From Haliclona indistincta (lineage: Eukaryota > Porifera > Demospongiae > Haplosclerida > Chalinidae), in assembly GCA_964017065.1 (NCBI GenBank), contig OZ024783.1, positions 3,149,665 through 3,213,664 on the forward strand: a DNA stretch of 64,000 nucleotides, read 5' to 3'. This document shows, one piece after another, positions 31,388-45,435 of this stretch. The translations under genes were made by a program, and so were the position numbers. The notes beneath the pieces were generated by a model. That model was not told the origin of the DNA and made no database searches. It saw only the letters and a program-made list of their open reading frames with translations. Within the stretch, counting starts at the first letter, position 1; every line of letters starts with the position of its first letter.

Positions 31388-34300
31388 CGTGAGGTGTTTC
31401 TGTGTCTGCATTTTCTGTCCTATTCTCTGTAGTTCATGACATCGTCTCATTCTCTCCTTCATCATTCTCAATCTCTTCTTACTCTTCTTCCTTGATAACT
31501 ACAGTAACATCATCTGATCCCAGCTCACTATAGACTAGTACTCACTGTTAGTGGCTTCATCTCATCATTACTGTCACTATGAGGTACTGATGGGTCACTG
31601 GGATGGGTAGACACAGGTTGGAATCGCTCCTTGGGATCATAATTAACAACTATAGAGAGAAAATGGTTATACCTATCTAGAGAGCAGTCTGAAAATTTTG
31701 TAAAATGCCTGAAAATTTTTTAAATAAAATTTTGTAAAATTTATTTTGTAAATTTTTTCAATAATAATCTTTTTTTGATAATAATTTATTATTCAGCAGT
31801 ATGAAATAAAAAACAAGTTCAGACTGTATTATCATTGCCGATAGGCAATGATATGTAGGGATGACCACGAATTAAGATGGCGGCTACTCATGTGTGAAAA
31901 TTAGTTTTCGCACATATCTCTTTTGTTATACATTTCTACTGCATTTTAACTATCTCTGAGGGAATCTGAAGTGTAAGCGCTTGTAGGAAGTCCATGAAAG
32001 TCGCCGGGATTGCTTGCTCGACGACGAAAATCAAGATGGCGACTCTCAGGAAGCAAGTTGCAGATCTTCGCTGTTTTAGCGTTTATCAAAATTCCAGACA
32101 TCTAAGATTGATCAGGCGATTGTTCTGAGCATGGAAATACCTTTGGCGAAGCTGGCAGACGTTTCTAAAGAGGTAAAACAAAATCGCCGCCCACGCGAAT
32201 TGTTCATCTTCTTTCTTCTTCTTCTTCTTTCAGTAAGCCTAGCGCTGTCCTGAGTGAACGAATCACTATCAGACCTGCACCATCGCACGTGTATATATCT
32301 GGGGTAGTGCACTTAGTTCTTAGATAGGCATCAAACACTACCAGAAGCGAGTAATTCTTGAAAAACATGGTTTTTGGACCGTTTTGGGCTGAGCGACTCC
32401 ATTAATTAACCCTCTTGTCGCTGCCGATCATTGACTCCGCCCACATCAGTTTTGAAATTGAGCTCGGTTCTCGCTTTCTCTCTGCTCATGGGCGCTTCAG
32501 CGCGCAAGCTAGAGCCTAGAGGTATGAACAAGCAGTATACCATACCCTGGGTAACGCTGATCTGTCTATGCTGTCATCATGACCCACGGCAGGCGCGAAC
32601 CGGACGACGGTGATGCTACCCGAGTCTACTAGTACTGAGGTTTCTTACACTAGCTAAGTGGCGTGAGCTGTACCTATAGGACCCCTGTGCTGTCGACAAC
32701 TGGACGTTGGTCATTGTAAATGGCTAGAAGCCTCTGTGATCGTGATATCGACATCAACAAGGTTCTACTAGGCGTGTCTACTCGAATCCTCTATCCCGGC
32801 GTACTCAGAGTCTTCCAGCCATGATCACCATAGTGTTCCACTGAGTTGTCAGCGTTAGTCTCTTCTTCATCTATTACAGTGCTAGGAAATATCATGTTGT
32901 CAACTTAACCTCTCTAACTAATTTAAACCTTTTCGTGATTGCCGATAATAACATTCCATGTTCCTTGACTCTCTGACTATAGAGGCTATGCACCTTCTCA
33001 TCTACTAGCTAGTAACTGCTGCTCACAGAGTTGTAAAAATGAAACAACAGCTAGCATAGAATACAGCTGATAATTTTAAACTGATAGTGATCAAAAAAGT
33101 AACAGGAACAAGTAAAGTAAAAAAGTTTTAATAAAAAAAACTAAAAAGTGTAGGGATGACTCTTGCAAAAGTAAAGGAACAAGATGGGATAATGCTTGCA
33201 AAAGTAAAAGAACAAGATGGGATGATGCTTGCAAAAGTAAAGGAACAAGATGAGATGATGCTTGCAAAAGTAAAGAAACAAGATGGAATAATGCTTGCAA
33301 ATGTAAAAGTCCCAAGTATCCCTACATCAGCGGCTTGAAGGAGGACGCAGTCCGATGAAGTAATTGGCGGTTGTAAATAAATATAGAGGTATCTGTTTTT
33401 AGGAGGACGCAGTCCGATGAAGTAGTTGACACTGTTGTAAATAACTAGAGGTATCTGTGTTTGGAGGACGCAGTCCGATGAAGTAGTTGACAGTTGTAAA
33501 TAAGCTGCAGGTAGCTGTATTTGGAGGACGCAGTCTGATGAAGTAATTGACGGTTGTAAAAGGTGTAGGAAAAGGATTCCGCATCAATTTTGTCAGTTGC
33601 ATGTCATCGCAGCAAGCCGCTGATGTAGGGATACTTGGGACTTTTACATTTGCAAGCATTATTCCATCTTGTTTCTTTACTTTTGCAAGCATCATCTCAT
33701 CTTGTTCCTTTACTTTTGCAAGCATCATCCCATCTTGTTCTTTTACTTTTGCAAGCATTATCCCATCTTGTTCCTTTACTTTTGCAAGAGTCATCCCTAC
33801 ACTTTTTAGTTTTTTTTATTAAAACTTTTTAACTTTACTTTAACAATATTGTAGTAGCACTAAGATGTAGAGGAAAAAAATTTCATAAATAATAAAAACA
33901 CAATGAAAAGAAAAAACTACAGATAAAGCCACACGCAATAGACTAACTAACTAACTAACTAATAAGGAATAAATAAATTAAATTAATAAATAATAAGCTA
34001 CTCAAAAGAAATAGTTCCCACCACTGACGCCGCATTGCTCCTCTGAACTGCCACGGCTAGGCGGCGTAATAAATAAATGTATGACAGAGGGTCCCCTGTA
34101 ACGCAGTGAACCCGACGACCGAGAGATTTCAGAAAATTCAGAGATGACGAAATTAAAAATTTTAAATCGTCCTAACCACTAAAATTTAATATAGAAATGG
34201 ATGTGCTTCTAATGTGCCTAAATAGAATAGCAGTACATTGTACAGGATCACAGGTACAGTAGGCCTCAAAATAAACTTCCCGTTTCGTCTGCGTTTTACA

Positions 34301-35703
34301 ACCGTTTTTATAAGTAAGCGTTGTTAAAAAACTACAAGAAACGTACAAACGAACTGTCGTGATCGCGCACTATCGTGGAATCGATCGTTTAAACGATCGT
34401 TTATACGCAAAATATGTTCGCGCGTGCGCTCGCGCGCAAGTTAGCTAGCTGCGGCTGCTAGCTTATTCAAAGCTTCTGCCGCTGCTCATGGAGGCGACTC
34501 GTGTAGGAAAGGCAGCGTCTAAGTACAGGAAGCTTGCCGTGCTCTTGGCTCTAGCGCTCACATCTTTTACACGTACACGCGCTGATCACGTACTAGATGA
34601 GCGTTCGCTAGTACGCAAAATTTTCGTTAGAACGCAGAATTACTCGTTATTACGAACGACAATCGTTTAAACTAGACTGTTTTTAAAACGCACAGAAGCA
34701 ATCGTTTTACTAATCGTAATAAAAAGACAAAACGGGAAGTTTATTTTGAGGCCTACTGTATCCATATACCTTCTTCTGGTGTGTCTACAAATATCGTGTG
34801 CTTGTTATGTGCTGTAGAGAACGAGTGAATCCCAGCCAACTGGAGTTGCTCGATTTTCTACAAGTAAAGAAGAGGCACTATAAACACACACCCATGGTAA
34901 CAAGGTGAAAACACATTGTTCAAGCAGAGAATACTGAAGTATTACTATTCACCCAAGTGGTAGTGTGGTTTATCAATCTTTATTCTAGAGAGAACTCTTT
35001 ACTGCTCAAAAAAGTTATCAGCTTATTTGCAAGCTTCCTGCAGCCATTCTGAATCAAATTCCTACCATTGAAAACCGGCGACTAACAAAACATCAAGTTG
35101 GTCTCAGCAAACTAAGAAGCTTGCCGTGGAAGAGGTAGCCCATCAAGCATCAGCCATAATACTACACCAAGTTACAACAACCAGTAGTGATTAGAAATCT
35201 AAGAGTTTCAATATGAAAAGCATTATCAGAAACTCTTTCTCAAATTCACTCCAAGAGTGTACGATAAACGGTCAGGAAGTTATGACGTAACAGACGATGA
35301 CAAAAATGGGCACCCACACCAGTGAATGAATTAATAAAGGTCCCAGACCTACTACCAAAGGTCTAGCCCAAGGCAGAATAACAGAATTGAAGAGAGTACT
35401 AACATTGTGTCCAAAGTTTGAACCTGTATTATTATTAACTTTGTACACATGATATTAAATGACCTTTTTCTCAGTGCTTAGTTTCATTTGAATGTACTTG
35501 ATGTCCTTGGTCTGTAGTATCATCTTCTCTACAGCTGTCTCCTTCTCCTCTTCGTGATCCTGGTCTTCTTGAGAGGTGACATGGCGTCCACCCTACACAG
35601 AGAGATGAGTGTGCTATGGATGTACTGATTTGGATATACCAGTAACCTGGAGTCGCCTGTTCACCATCTTGTAATAGAACTCATCAGGGTTTCTGTTGCG
35701 TGC

Positions 35704-35786
<83 letters not shown>

Positions 35787-36170
35787 GGTAGGGAAGAGAG
35801 AGAGAGGAAAGGGGTAGGGAAGAGAGAGAGAAGAAAAGAGAAAGATAGGTGTGAGTAAAGTTGATTTCATACCTTTTCATGGAGAACTTTCAACTGAGCT
35901 TGCTTCTTGTGGAAATCTCTGAACGTAACGGCATAGTAAGTGTCACAAACGCTCAGCTATACTGAACCTGTTCTTACTTTGCGCGCAAGGCATAATCTTT
36001 GTGCTTCTCCAGGAGACCGAGGTGCTGTCTAGATGACGGCTGGAGGATACATTATGGCGTGAAAAGACGGAGGGATAATACTAATGTCTGCTATAGTGAG
36101 CAGGAGTCACCTGTGCCCTCTCCTTGTGGGTCCTTCGAAGCGCTTTCTCTCTCTTCTTGAAAGAAGACAT
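31388..36170 (-). CDS. UTP11: UTP11, U3 snoRNP/SSU processome component (last exon uncertain)
   Basis: Nucleolar factor of the small-subunit processome. Exons (minus): 36111-36170 MSSFKKREKALRRTHKERAQ; 35978-36039 RQHLGLLEKHKDYALRAK; 35873-35918 DFHKKQAQLKVLHEK; 35647-35703 ARNRNPDEFYYKMVNRRLQ; 35464-35592 (VEKMILQTKDIKYIQMK); 34770-34857 KIEQLQLAGIHSF; 31546-31649 NYDPKERFQPV; 31388-31498 KKRLRMMKERMRR. All phases join; 219 codons against about 253 in the family, so a short last exon is missing. One candidate is 31282-31314 (LSILKELTTP, stop), weak. Intron 6 is swollen by the right foldback arm and a TA element; intron 3 is largely an AG-repeat. Starts 117 bp after the SDR stop. Whether the loop exons are still spliced across 3 kb of palindrome is open. 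Confidence 0.88.
33143..33805. repeat. Sub-foldback with internal tandem repeats (right)
   Basis: Counterpart of 29547-30182 at the other end of the giant foldback, with the same 40-bp and 60-bp units. The two arms of this sub-foldback encode the same artificial frame (LAKVKEQDG repeats) on opposite strands. Confidence 0.9.
33844..34254. other. UTP11 intron 6, residual sequence
   Basis: No gene. From about 34150 it rejoins the copy 1 sequence (ATCGTCCTAACCACTAAAA) that was split by the foldback arm. Confidence 0.5.
34255..34760. mobile_element. TA-flanked non-autonomous element, 502 bp
   Basis: Element 34257-34758 with TIRs CAGTAGGCCTCAAAATAAAC, then TTCCCGTTT, inverted at the right end, flanked by TA on both sides. 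Copy 1 has the empty site (CACAGGTATCCATA, about 21120), which proves insertion. TA duplication and CAG... termini fit Tc1/mariner-like MITEs. Interior rich in short palindromes (TCGTTTAAACGA) and without transposase. Confidence 0.93.
35707..35780. repeat. AG microsatellite abutting UTP11 exon 4 acceptor
   Basis: About 37 AG units; on the gene strand a CT tract ending in the CAG acceptor at 35704. Confidence 0.9.
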
Positions 36171-36286
36171 CTTCCCACGTTGCACGTGTATACAGTACAC
36201 GTAAATGAACGGAAACATTTGAAATAAACGGAATTATTAAAATAGACACGGATGTGAACGGGATTATTTGGAAATTACGGTATCAG

Positions 36287-39773
<3,487 letters not shown>

Positions 39774-40254
39774 CTTTTCTAACTTTAACTCTAGACACGC
39801 CCACTTCATTGAGCGCGCGAAGTTTAAATTGTACTGTAGCAGGAGTAAGAAATTTCGGAAATGCATGTCGACGTCTTCAACTTTACAATACTAAATGTGC
39901 CTCCCGTTGCAGGTGTGAGCAGTCCCACCTGAAGCTCTAGTGGTACTAATACACTTGATCTGTTTTTGCTGTGCAGCAAGAAACGACAAAACTTGAAAAA
40001 AGGAGCAATCGTGTATTCAGTTGCGTTTTCTCACACTATACTGTGAACTGCTTATCAAGACAAGTGATGACATTTTGAGCCAAATACAACAACCAGCATG
40101 CAAATGAATGAATGAATAATGTGAATGAGTGAAACTGCAGAGATGTGACGGATTATATTGTGCAAAATGAGTTTTGGGCTGTGACAGTAAATCTCTCAAG
40201 TATAGTACATGTTGATGAGTTGTGAATAATAACAATTTTAATATCTTTATTCTG

Positions 40255-43200
40255 TTATTGTGATTCCTCCCATTCTGCGTCCTGCACCACACAGTCGTCT
40301 ACATCGTTGTCGGACATTTCCATCGCGTGTCTTCGCTCTAAGATAGCTGCCACGTCCCAGGGCATGGCTGTCATTCGAGCCTTCATTTCAACCTCGTGCT
40401 GGACTTTCTTCAACTGTATCCCCTTTCTAATCGAAGTGAGGAGAAAGTTACGCTCTGACGATATCACTGCATTGCTTACTCCAGAAGCTACCAAGATTTG
40501 TTGCGAGTTCTTTCTGGGTCTAGGCTGAGTTGGTGGTTGTTCGTCTGATGAAGAATGCTTGCGTGGTCTTATCCTGTCTCCTGAGGACGGTCGAAATAGC
40601 TTTCCGCGGCTGATTTTACGGTTGGTGGGCCTGGTCTCGTCTGTGCTGGCAGAGTAGGTCATAGCTCGTCTTCTTGTTTGAATTCCGGGCGAGTTAGAGG
40701 CTGAAGACGAAGAAGATGAACTGCCTATTCTACCATGGTGGGGTTGTTGCTGTGCCCAGGGGTCTTCTGGCTGAAATTTCCTCACAAAATGACTCTGCTG
40801 TGGTGAAGTCTTGGGTGATTGAGGAGTGTACAGGGGAATATCGCCCATTGACATGCGCTGGACAAAGCCAGAGTGCCTCGGGTAGGATGGGTCCGACTGC
40901 CCTGAATTCTGACGCGTCAATTGAGGAGGCTGAGAGTTAAAAATGAGCGGAGGTGGTCGGCTCTTTGTCAGTGGTGGAATAGCATCGCTGGTATAATAGT
41001 CTGCTTGCGACATAGAGGTTACTGGTTGCTCTGGGAGCATTTTTGACAAGACTGCTTCGTTCTCGACGAAGTTGTAATCATTCTCAACTTGAGCATAAGA
41101 CATCGGACGCTGGACACGACCAGGAGAAGGCTGGGCAGGGTCAGGGGCGTGGTTTGGTAGGTTGTCATCAGCAGTAGCTACGCAACTCATTGAAATTGAC
41201 CGGCCGCCAGCGGCAAACTGACCCATTGCTTTCTCTCGTGAGTGCCTCGGTTTAGGAAGTTTGATCGGAGGAATCTTTCTCTTCTCTTGCTCCTCAGCTT
41301 CCTCACTGACATACATGGAATGCCTCTGTTTGCGAGTGATATCCGTTTCGTATCCGTACTCCGGCTTCGAGCTGCCGCTTTTTTGAAACGACTCCACCAT
41401 TGACTGAACTCTTCCTCTCGGAGCGCCGTTGAGGACTGGCGGTTGAGCGGTCGACCATTGGGTCAGTGACGATGGTCCATTCGTCCAACCATTGGACGGT
41501 GGATAAGCAGTTCCATTCACAACCTCTTGCTCTGAGAGTGAGTTATACGAGGATTGCTGACTGGTGTAACCTGAGGACTCACTTTGGTCCAGGTCTTCAC
41601 GGACGAAGAGATCGTCTGTGAGTTTTGGACGCTGCTTTTTATCCACCAGACCTCGCACGGATTGGAATGCGTTGCTTGCTTTAGGAGCATTGCGGCGCTT
41701 TTGTTTCCCTCGTGACGGGAGAGTGGAGCTATCGTACTTAGTCACAGCTTTATTGGTTTTCTCGGTGATAACAAGCTCATCTCCCTAGAGAAAGAGAGGG
41801 AGGGAGGGAGAGAGGGAGGGAGGGAGAGAGGGAGGGGGAGAGAGAGAGAGAGGGAGGGAGGGAGAGAGGGAGGGGGAGGGAGGGAGAGAGAGGAAGGGAG
41901 AGAGAGAGGGGGAGGGAGAGAGAGGGAAGGAGGGAGAGAGAGGGGGAAGGGAGAGAGAGGGAAGGAGGGAGAGAGAGGGAGAGAAGTAAGCAAGTGTCTG
42001 GATGAGCAAGTAAGTGGGTGGGTGGGTGGACGTGCAAGCGAGTACATGCAAGTGTAAGTAAATCAATAAATGTCCGAGTCAGTGAACACGTGTGTGATAG
42101 TATTTCAGTGTTGCATTGAATGTATTGAATACACATTTCCTGAACAATTGAGTGCTTAATTCAAACACAAACTGGAAGGAAATCCAAGCCTTCCTCAACA
42201 GCCTTGAATACATGATAACATGCCCTGCATACCAGGGTCACTAAGAGAGCCGACATCAAATTACGCACATAATGCAATGTTTAGCATAACCTAAGCTGTG
42301 TTCAGAAGGTATCCATGACACTGATCTCATCTAGTAGGGCTTGACTCCTACACGTGTTTCACAATGCCCTCACCTTTACCACCATCCCACACAGAGCAGG
42401 GTCTGATGAACCCACATAGGGTGCACACATGTTAGTAATTAGTCTAGCCCACAGAGAGTCACTTATACACACACATCAAAGTGTCTAGCTGCTCCATAGA
42501 CAGAGCCAGGACAGCTGTGAGCTAAGCAGTGTCTAGCTGCCTCACAGAGGGTCACTGGTAGAGCCAGGACAGCTGTGAGCTAAGCAGTGTCTAGCTGCCT
42601 CACAGAGGGTCACTGGTAGAGCCAGGACACCTGTGCACTAAGCAGTGTCTAGCTGCCTCACAGAGGGTCACTGGTAAAGCCAGGACACCTGTGCACGAAG
42701 CAGTATCTAGCTGCCTCACAGAGGGTCACTGGTAGAGCCAGGACACCTGTGCACTAAGCAGTGTCTAGCTGCCTCACAGAGGATCACTGGTAGAACCAGG
42801 ACACCTGTGCACTAAGCAGTGTCTAGCAGCGTCACAGAGGGTCACTGGTAGAGCCAGGACACCTGTGCACTAAGCAGTGTCTAACAAGCCGTGTAATAAA
42901 ACTCCTGCTGGAACCCAGGCTAGGAGCTCACAGGAGTACCCACATTGCAATCCCATCTGAACCACTATAGTGGTCAGTGTGGTGTCCATGGTGACACACA
43001 GTCAGTCCGTACTCCAGACTCTGTCAAGTGTTGACAATTGATTGGATCACAGAGACACATTTGTACAGTCAATCAAGCCTATCGTCTTACATGATTAATC
43101 TTTCAAAGCACAAACCCAATGAAGCTTGCAAACACTGACCACACACACACAGCGCCTACACAGCAGTGTTGCGACACACGTATACTCTGCTAATCGAATG

Positions 43201-45267
43201 AGCAAGCTAGAATACTTAAAAGGCCCCTCACTACAAAGCTAGCATAGGCAATGGAATCCGAATCACAAGGGAATATAATATGAAGAAATGCTGACACAAA
43301 TAAAACATAATAATTGCATTACGCACACTATCAATAAATAAAGCCTGATTAAATATGCTCTGTAGTCTCAGGAATGACGTGGTTAGGTCTACACACTGAA
43401 CTCAACCATGCAGGGGTATCCGATTACGAAATACTTTTACTGAAACACGATAAGCTGCATTAGCAACTAGATCAGCTAACGAGAATGGGATACTACTCGG
43501 CTGAAATGACCATTTCATCGTCCCACACTTTTCAACAAGAAAATTCCATAAGAAATATATCACAGCTTGTCGGCGATAAAGTGTGAAACTCGTGAGCCCT
43601 TAGTCCACAATGTAGAGCCTACAGCTTCTAACACAGAGAAGGTCTATTGAAAAGGCACTTTGTCCAATGTTCACAGCCCAATTGAAGCACAAGAAAACTA
43701 CAGCCGTGCCCCATAAGAGGCTCAAAGCAAGAGAAAGCACAGTAGAAGGAAATCCATAAGAGGCTCAAAGCAAGAGAAAGCACAGTAGAAGGAAATATGT
43801 ATGAAGCACCAGAGTGGGGCCTCAATAATACAGAACTATTGGGTGACCTGATTAACGAGGCGTCTGCATTTCAGGGGTTGTTAAAATAAATAAAATTATG
43901 CTGCTATGATAGTTGTAACATGTCCACGCACTGTCACAGTGTCTGTATTTGACAAAGGAGGGTTGTCAAGCTCTATGCTATCTATTATACACTCTGCTCT
44001 TATCAGAACAATACAGACAAAACCATGTTGTGTCTAGCACAGAGAAATGGTACCACACTCCCAACTGTTGGTAATACCTGTACAGTCCATCTTTGTCAGA
44101 AGCTCAGAACCAAACAGACTGTACAATAGACAAACATCCACATTGCTACAAGCAGACATCAGAACATTGTTGTCAGATTACTACTCTGAACAGAATACTA
44201 GCTTGCTAACAAAACATTGCATTGTGTATTGCAGGGGAGGAACCTAATATTACACTGCTACAGGCTCTTGGTATAAAGAGAAATCAAACAGAACCCAACA
44301 TGGATTGTACAGGACTGCGAAGTGTCACATCTTAGTGGAGATGACTCGAGCGCTAGACACTGAAGTGTAGCGCAGATGTGATGCTTTTTGACCGAAACGT
44401 CCATTGACAAGTGGTGTTTCAGCAGTCACATGGAAACCATGGTGATACATGTTCACTGACTGTTCATCTCATTAGCGCCTCCACAAGGTGTCATTCGAAT
44501 ATCACTAGTCCTTTTTCAGACATGAGAGTGGGTCAATTCGTAGAGAGCTTAGCGCTTGCGGTGTGCATGAGCGAGTAAATGTGTATGTGCATGTGTGCGT
44601 GCGTGTGTGTGTGCGAGTTGCAATGCGAGCTAGTCCACTCACCACTGAGTTAGTCCTTGAGGAGCGCTTCCTCCTTGCTTCTCTCTCCATGTTTCTTCTC
44701 CAGTTCTCGAAGAAGAACCGTGGGTTCGAGTAGAGAGACAGAGAGTGTCTCTTATCCGGCCATGAGTCATCAAACAAGTGCAGAGCTGGTTTGGGTTCAG
44801 CTCTCTCATACTGCTCCAGCAGAGCGGACTCACTGGTTTGAATGCTGAGGATTTGCTGGTCGATGGTATCATCGCTCTTGAAGTGTGTCGTGGGCAGAGG
44901 AGAGCGAAACAGCACGTCTGTAGTGAAAAAGAGTGGTTTATGGTAGCAGTACAGCTCCTCCCATGCAAGTGTGGGCTAGCTAGCTTTGGTACTCACCCGC
45001 TTCAAAGTCGAGGTCGCGTCCTGGTAGCACTTCTTCTCGTATCCGTCTCGCTCTCTCGCCCACGTCGTCCATTCTCTTCTGGTATCCATCCAGCGTGTCT
45101 ATGAGGCCGCCCAGGATTCCCTCAGCGTGCTGTGCGAGAGAGCTGACCTGGCGAATGGCGGAAGTTATCGCAAAGACGGCTACAGCGTGTAGCTCGCTCT
45201 TGACGCCTTTGGGAAGACTCGGCTTGCAGAGCGACTTGGGCTGTACATATCGCACAGCTAGAGGCAT
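40255..45267 (-). CDS. WASF: WASF/WAVE (SCAR) actin nucleation-promoting factor
   Basis: Activates Arp2/3 downstream of Rac inside the WAVE regulatory complex. Exons (minus) 44997-45267, 44643-44917, 40255-41784; phases close, 691 residues. The N-terminus MPLAVRYVQPKSLCK, with LPKGVKSELHAVAVFAITSA and IRQVSSLAQHAEGILG, is the WAVE homology domain. Exon 2 has SLYSNPRFFFENWRRNMERE. A basic stretch (GKQKRRNAPKA) and a Ser/Pro-rich middle follow. The C-terminus is a VCA module: WH2 ERNFLLTSIRKGIQLKKV, a C helix (WDVAAILERRHAMEMSD), and an acidic tail DAEWEESQ with the conserved Trp. The poly-proline region usual in animals is reduced. Intron 2 (2.9 kb) holds a minisatellite and a pyrimidine microsatellite at its acceptor. 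AATAAA lies about 10 bp past the stop. DAGL ends 168 bp upstream on the same strand. Confidence 0.95.
41790..41990. repeat. GGGA/AG-rich microsatellite upstream of WASF exon 3 acceptor
   Basis: GGGAGGGAGAGAGGGAGG-type tract; the gene strand is CCCTCTCT running into CTAG at 41785. Leu/Pro/Ser ORFs over it are artefacts. Confidence 0.9.
42480..42890. repeat. Minisatellite in WASF intron 2, about 60-bp unit, seven copies
   Basis: Unit CAGTGTCTAGCTGCCTCACA, GAGGGTCACTGGTAGAGCC, AGGACACCTGTGCACTAAG. The first unit is diverged and later units are nearly uniform. Confidence 0.9.
43712..43797. repeat. 42-bp tandem duplication in WASF intron 2
   Basis: CATAAGAGGCTCAAAGCAAG, AGAAAGCACAGTAGAAGG, twice in tandem. 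The rest of the intron from 42.9 to 44.6 kb shows nothing else recognisable. Confidence 0.85.
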
Positions 45268-45435
45268 GATGGAGCCCTCTATAAGCCCTGAGCTACAACA
45301 GACAACTTTGTTCGAGATTCCTTATCGCACAGTCGCTAATGAACACGCGCTAGATTACCCGCGAAAATGACGTCATAAATTCAATTAAAATTAATGTCAT
45401 TGCAATCACTATTACAGTCATGACTATGTTCTTGT

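Larger units (their letters stand above)
29497..33843. repeat. Giant foldback, 4.3 kb, enclosing UTP11 exons 7-8
   Basis: Left arm about 29497-31268 and right arm about 31831-33843 are inverted copies, including a GATGTAGGG-bounded sub-foldback at each outer end and about 1.05 kb of otherwise unique sequence (CGGTTCGCGCCTGCCGTGGG, GATATCACGATCACAGAGGC and their reverse complements). Each inner tip carries the same small hairpin ATCATTGCCGAT..GGCAATGAT next to ATGTAGGGATGACC. Arms differ by scattered substitutions and short indels. The 560-bp loop is host sequence (UTP11 exons). No transposase recognised. Confidence 0.9.
26145..35108 (+). repeat. Segmental duplication, copy 2 (RPS4 pseudogene - ORF79 - UTP11)
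   Basis: Partner of 8419-21446. The stretch before RPS4 (26145-26950) parallels 8419-9200, including a possible exon reading VPIFKPVTSQLKETTSLL between a CAG acceptor and a GTGAGG donor in both copies (8851-8913 and about 26566-26637; length difference 9 bp, in frame). Copy 2 is interrupted by the arms of the giant foldback and the TA element. Confidence 0.85.

Noticed and set aside
29492..33832. Leu/Phe-rich or LAKVKEQDG repeat proteins
   Set aside because: Mirror-image frames from foldback arms; the same peptide is read on both strands.
41742..42136. Ser/Leu/Pro-rich minus-strand frames in three phases
   Set aside because: Low-complexity translation of the GGGA/AG tract in the WASF intron.
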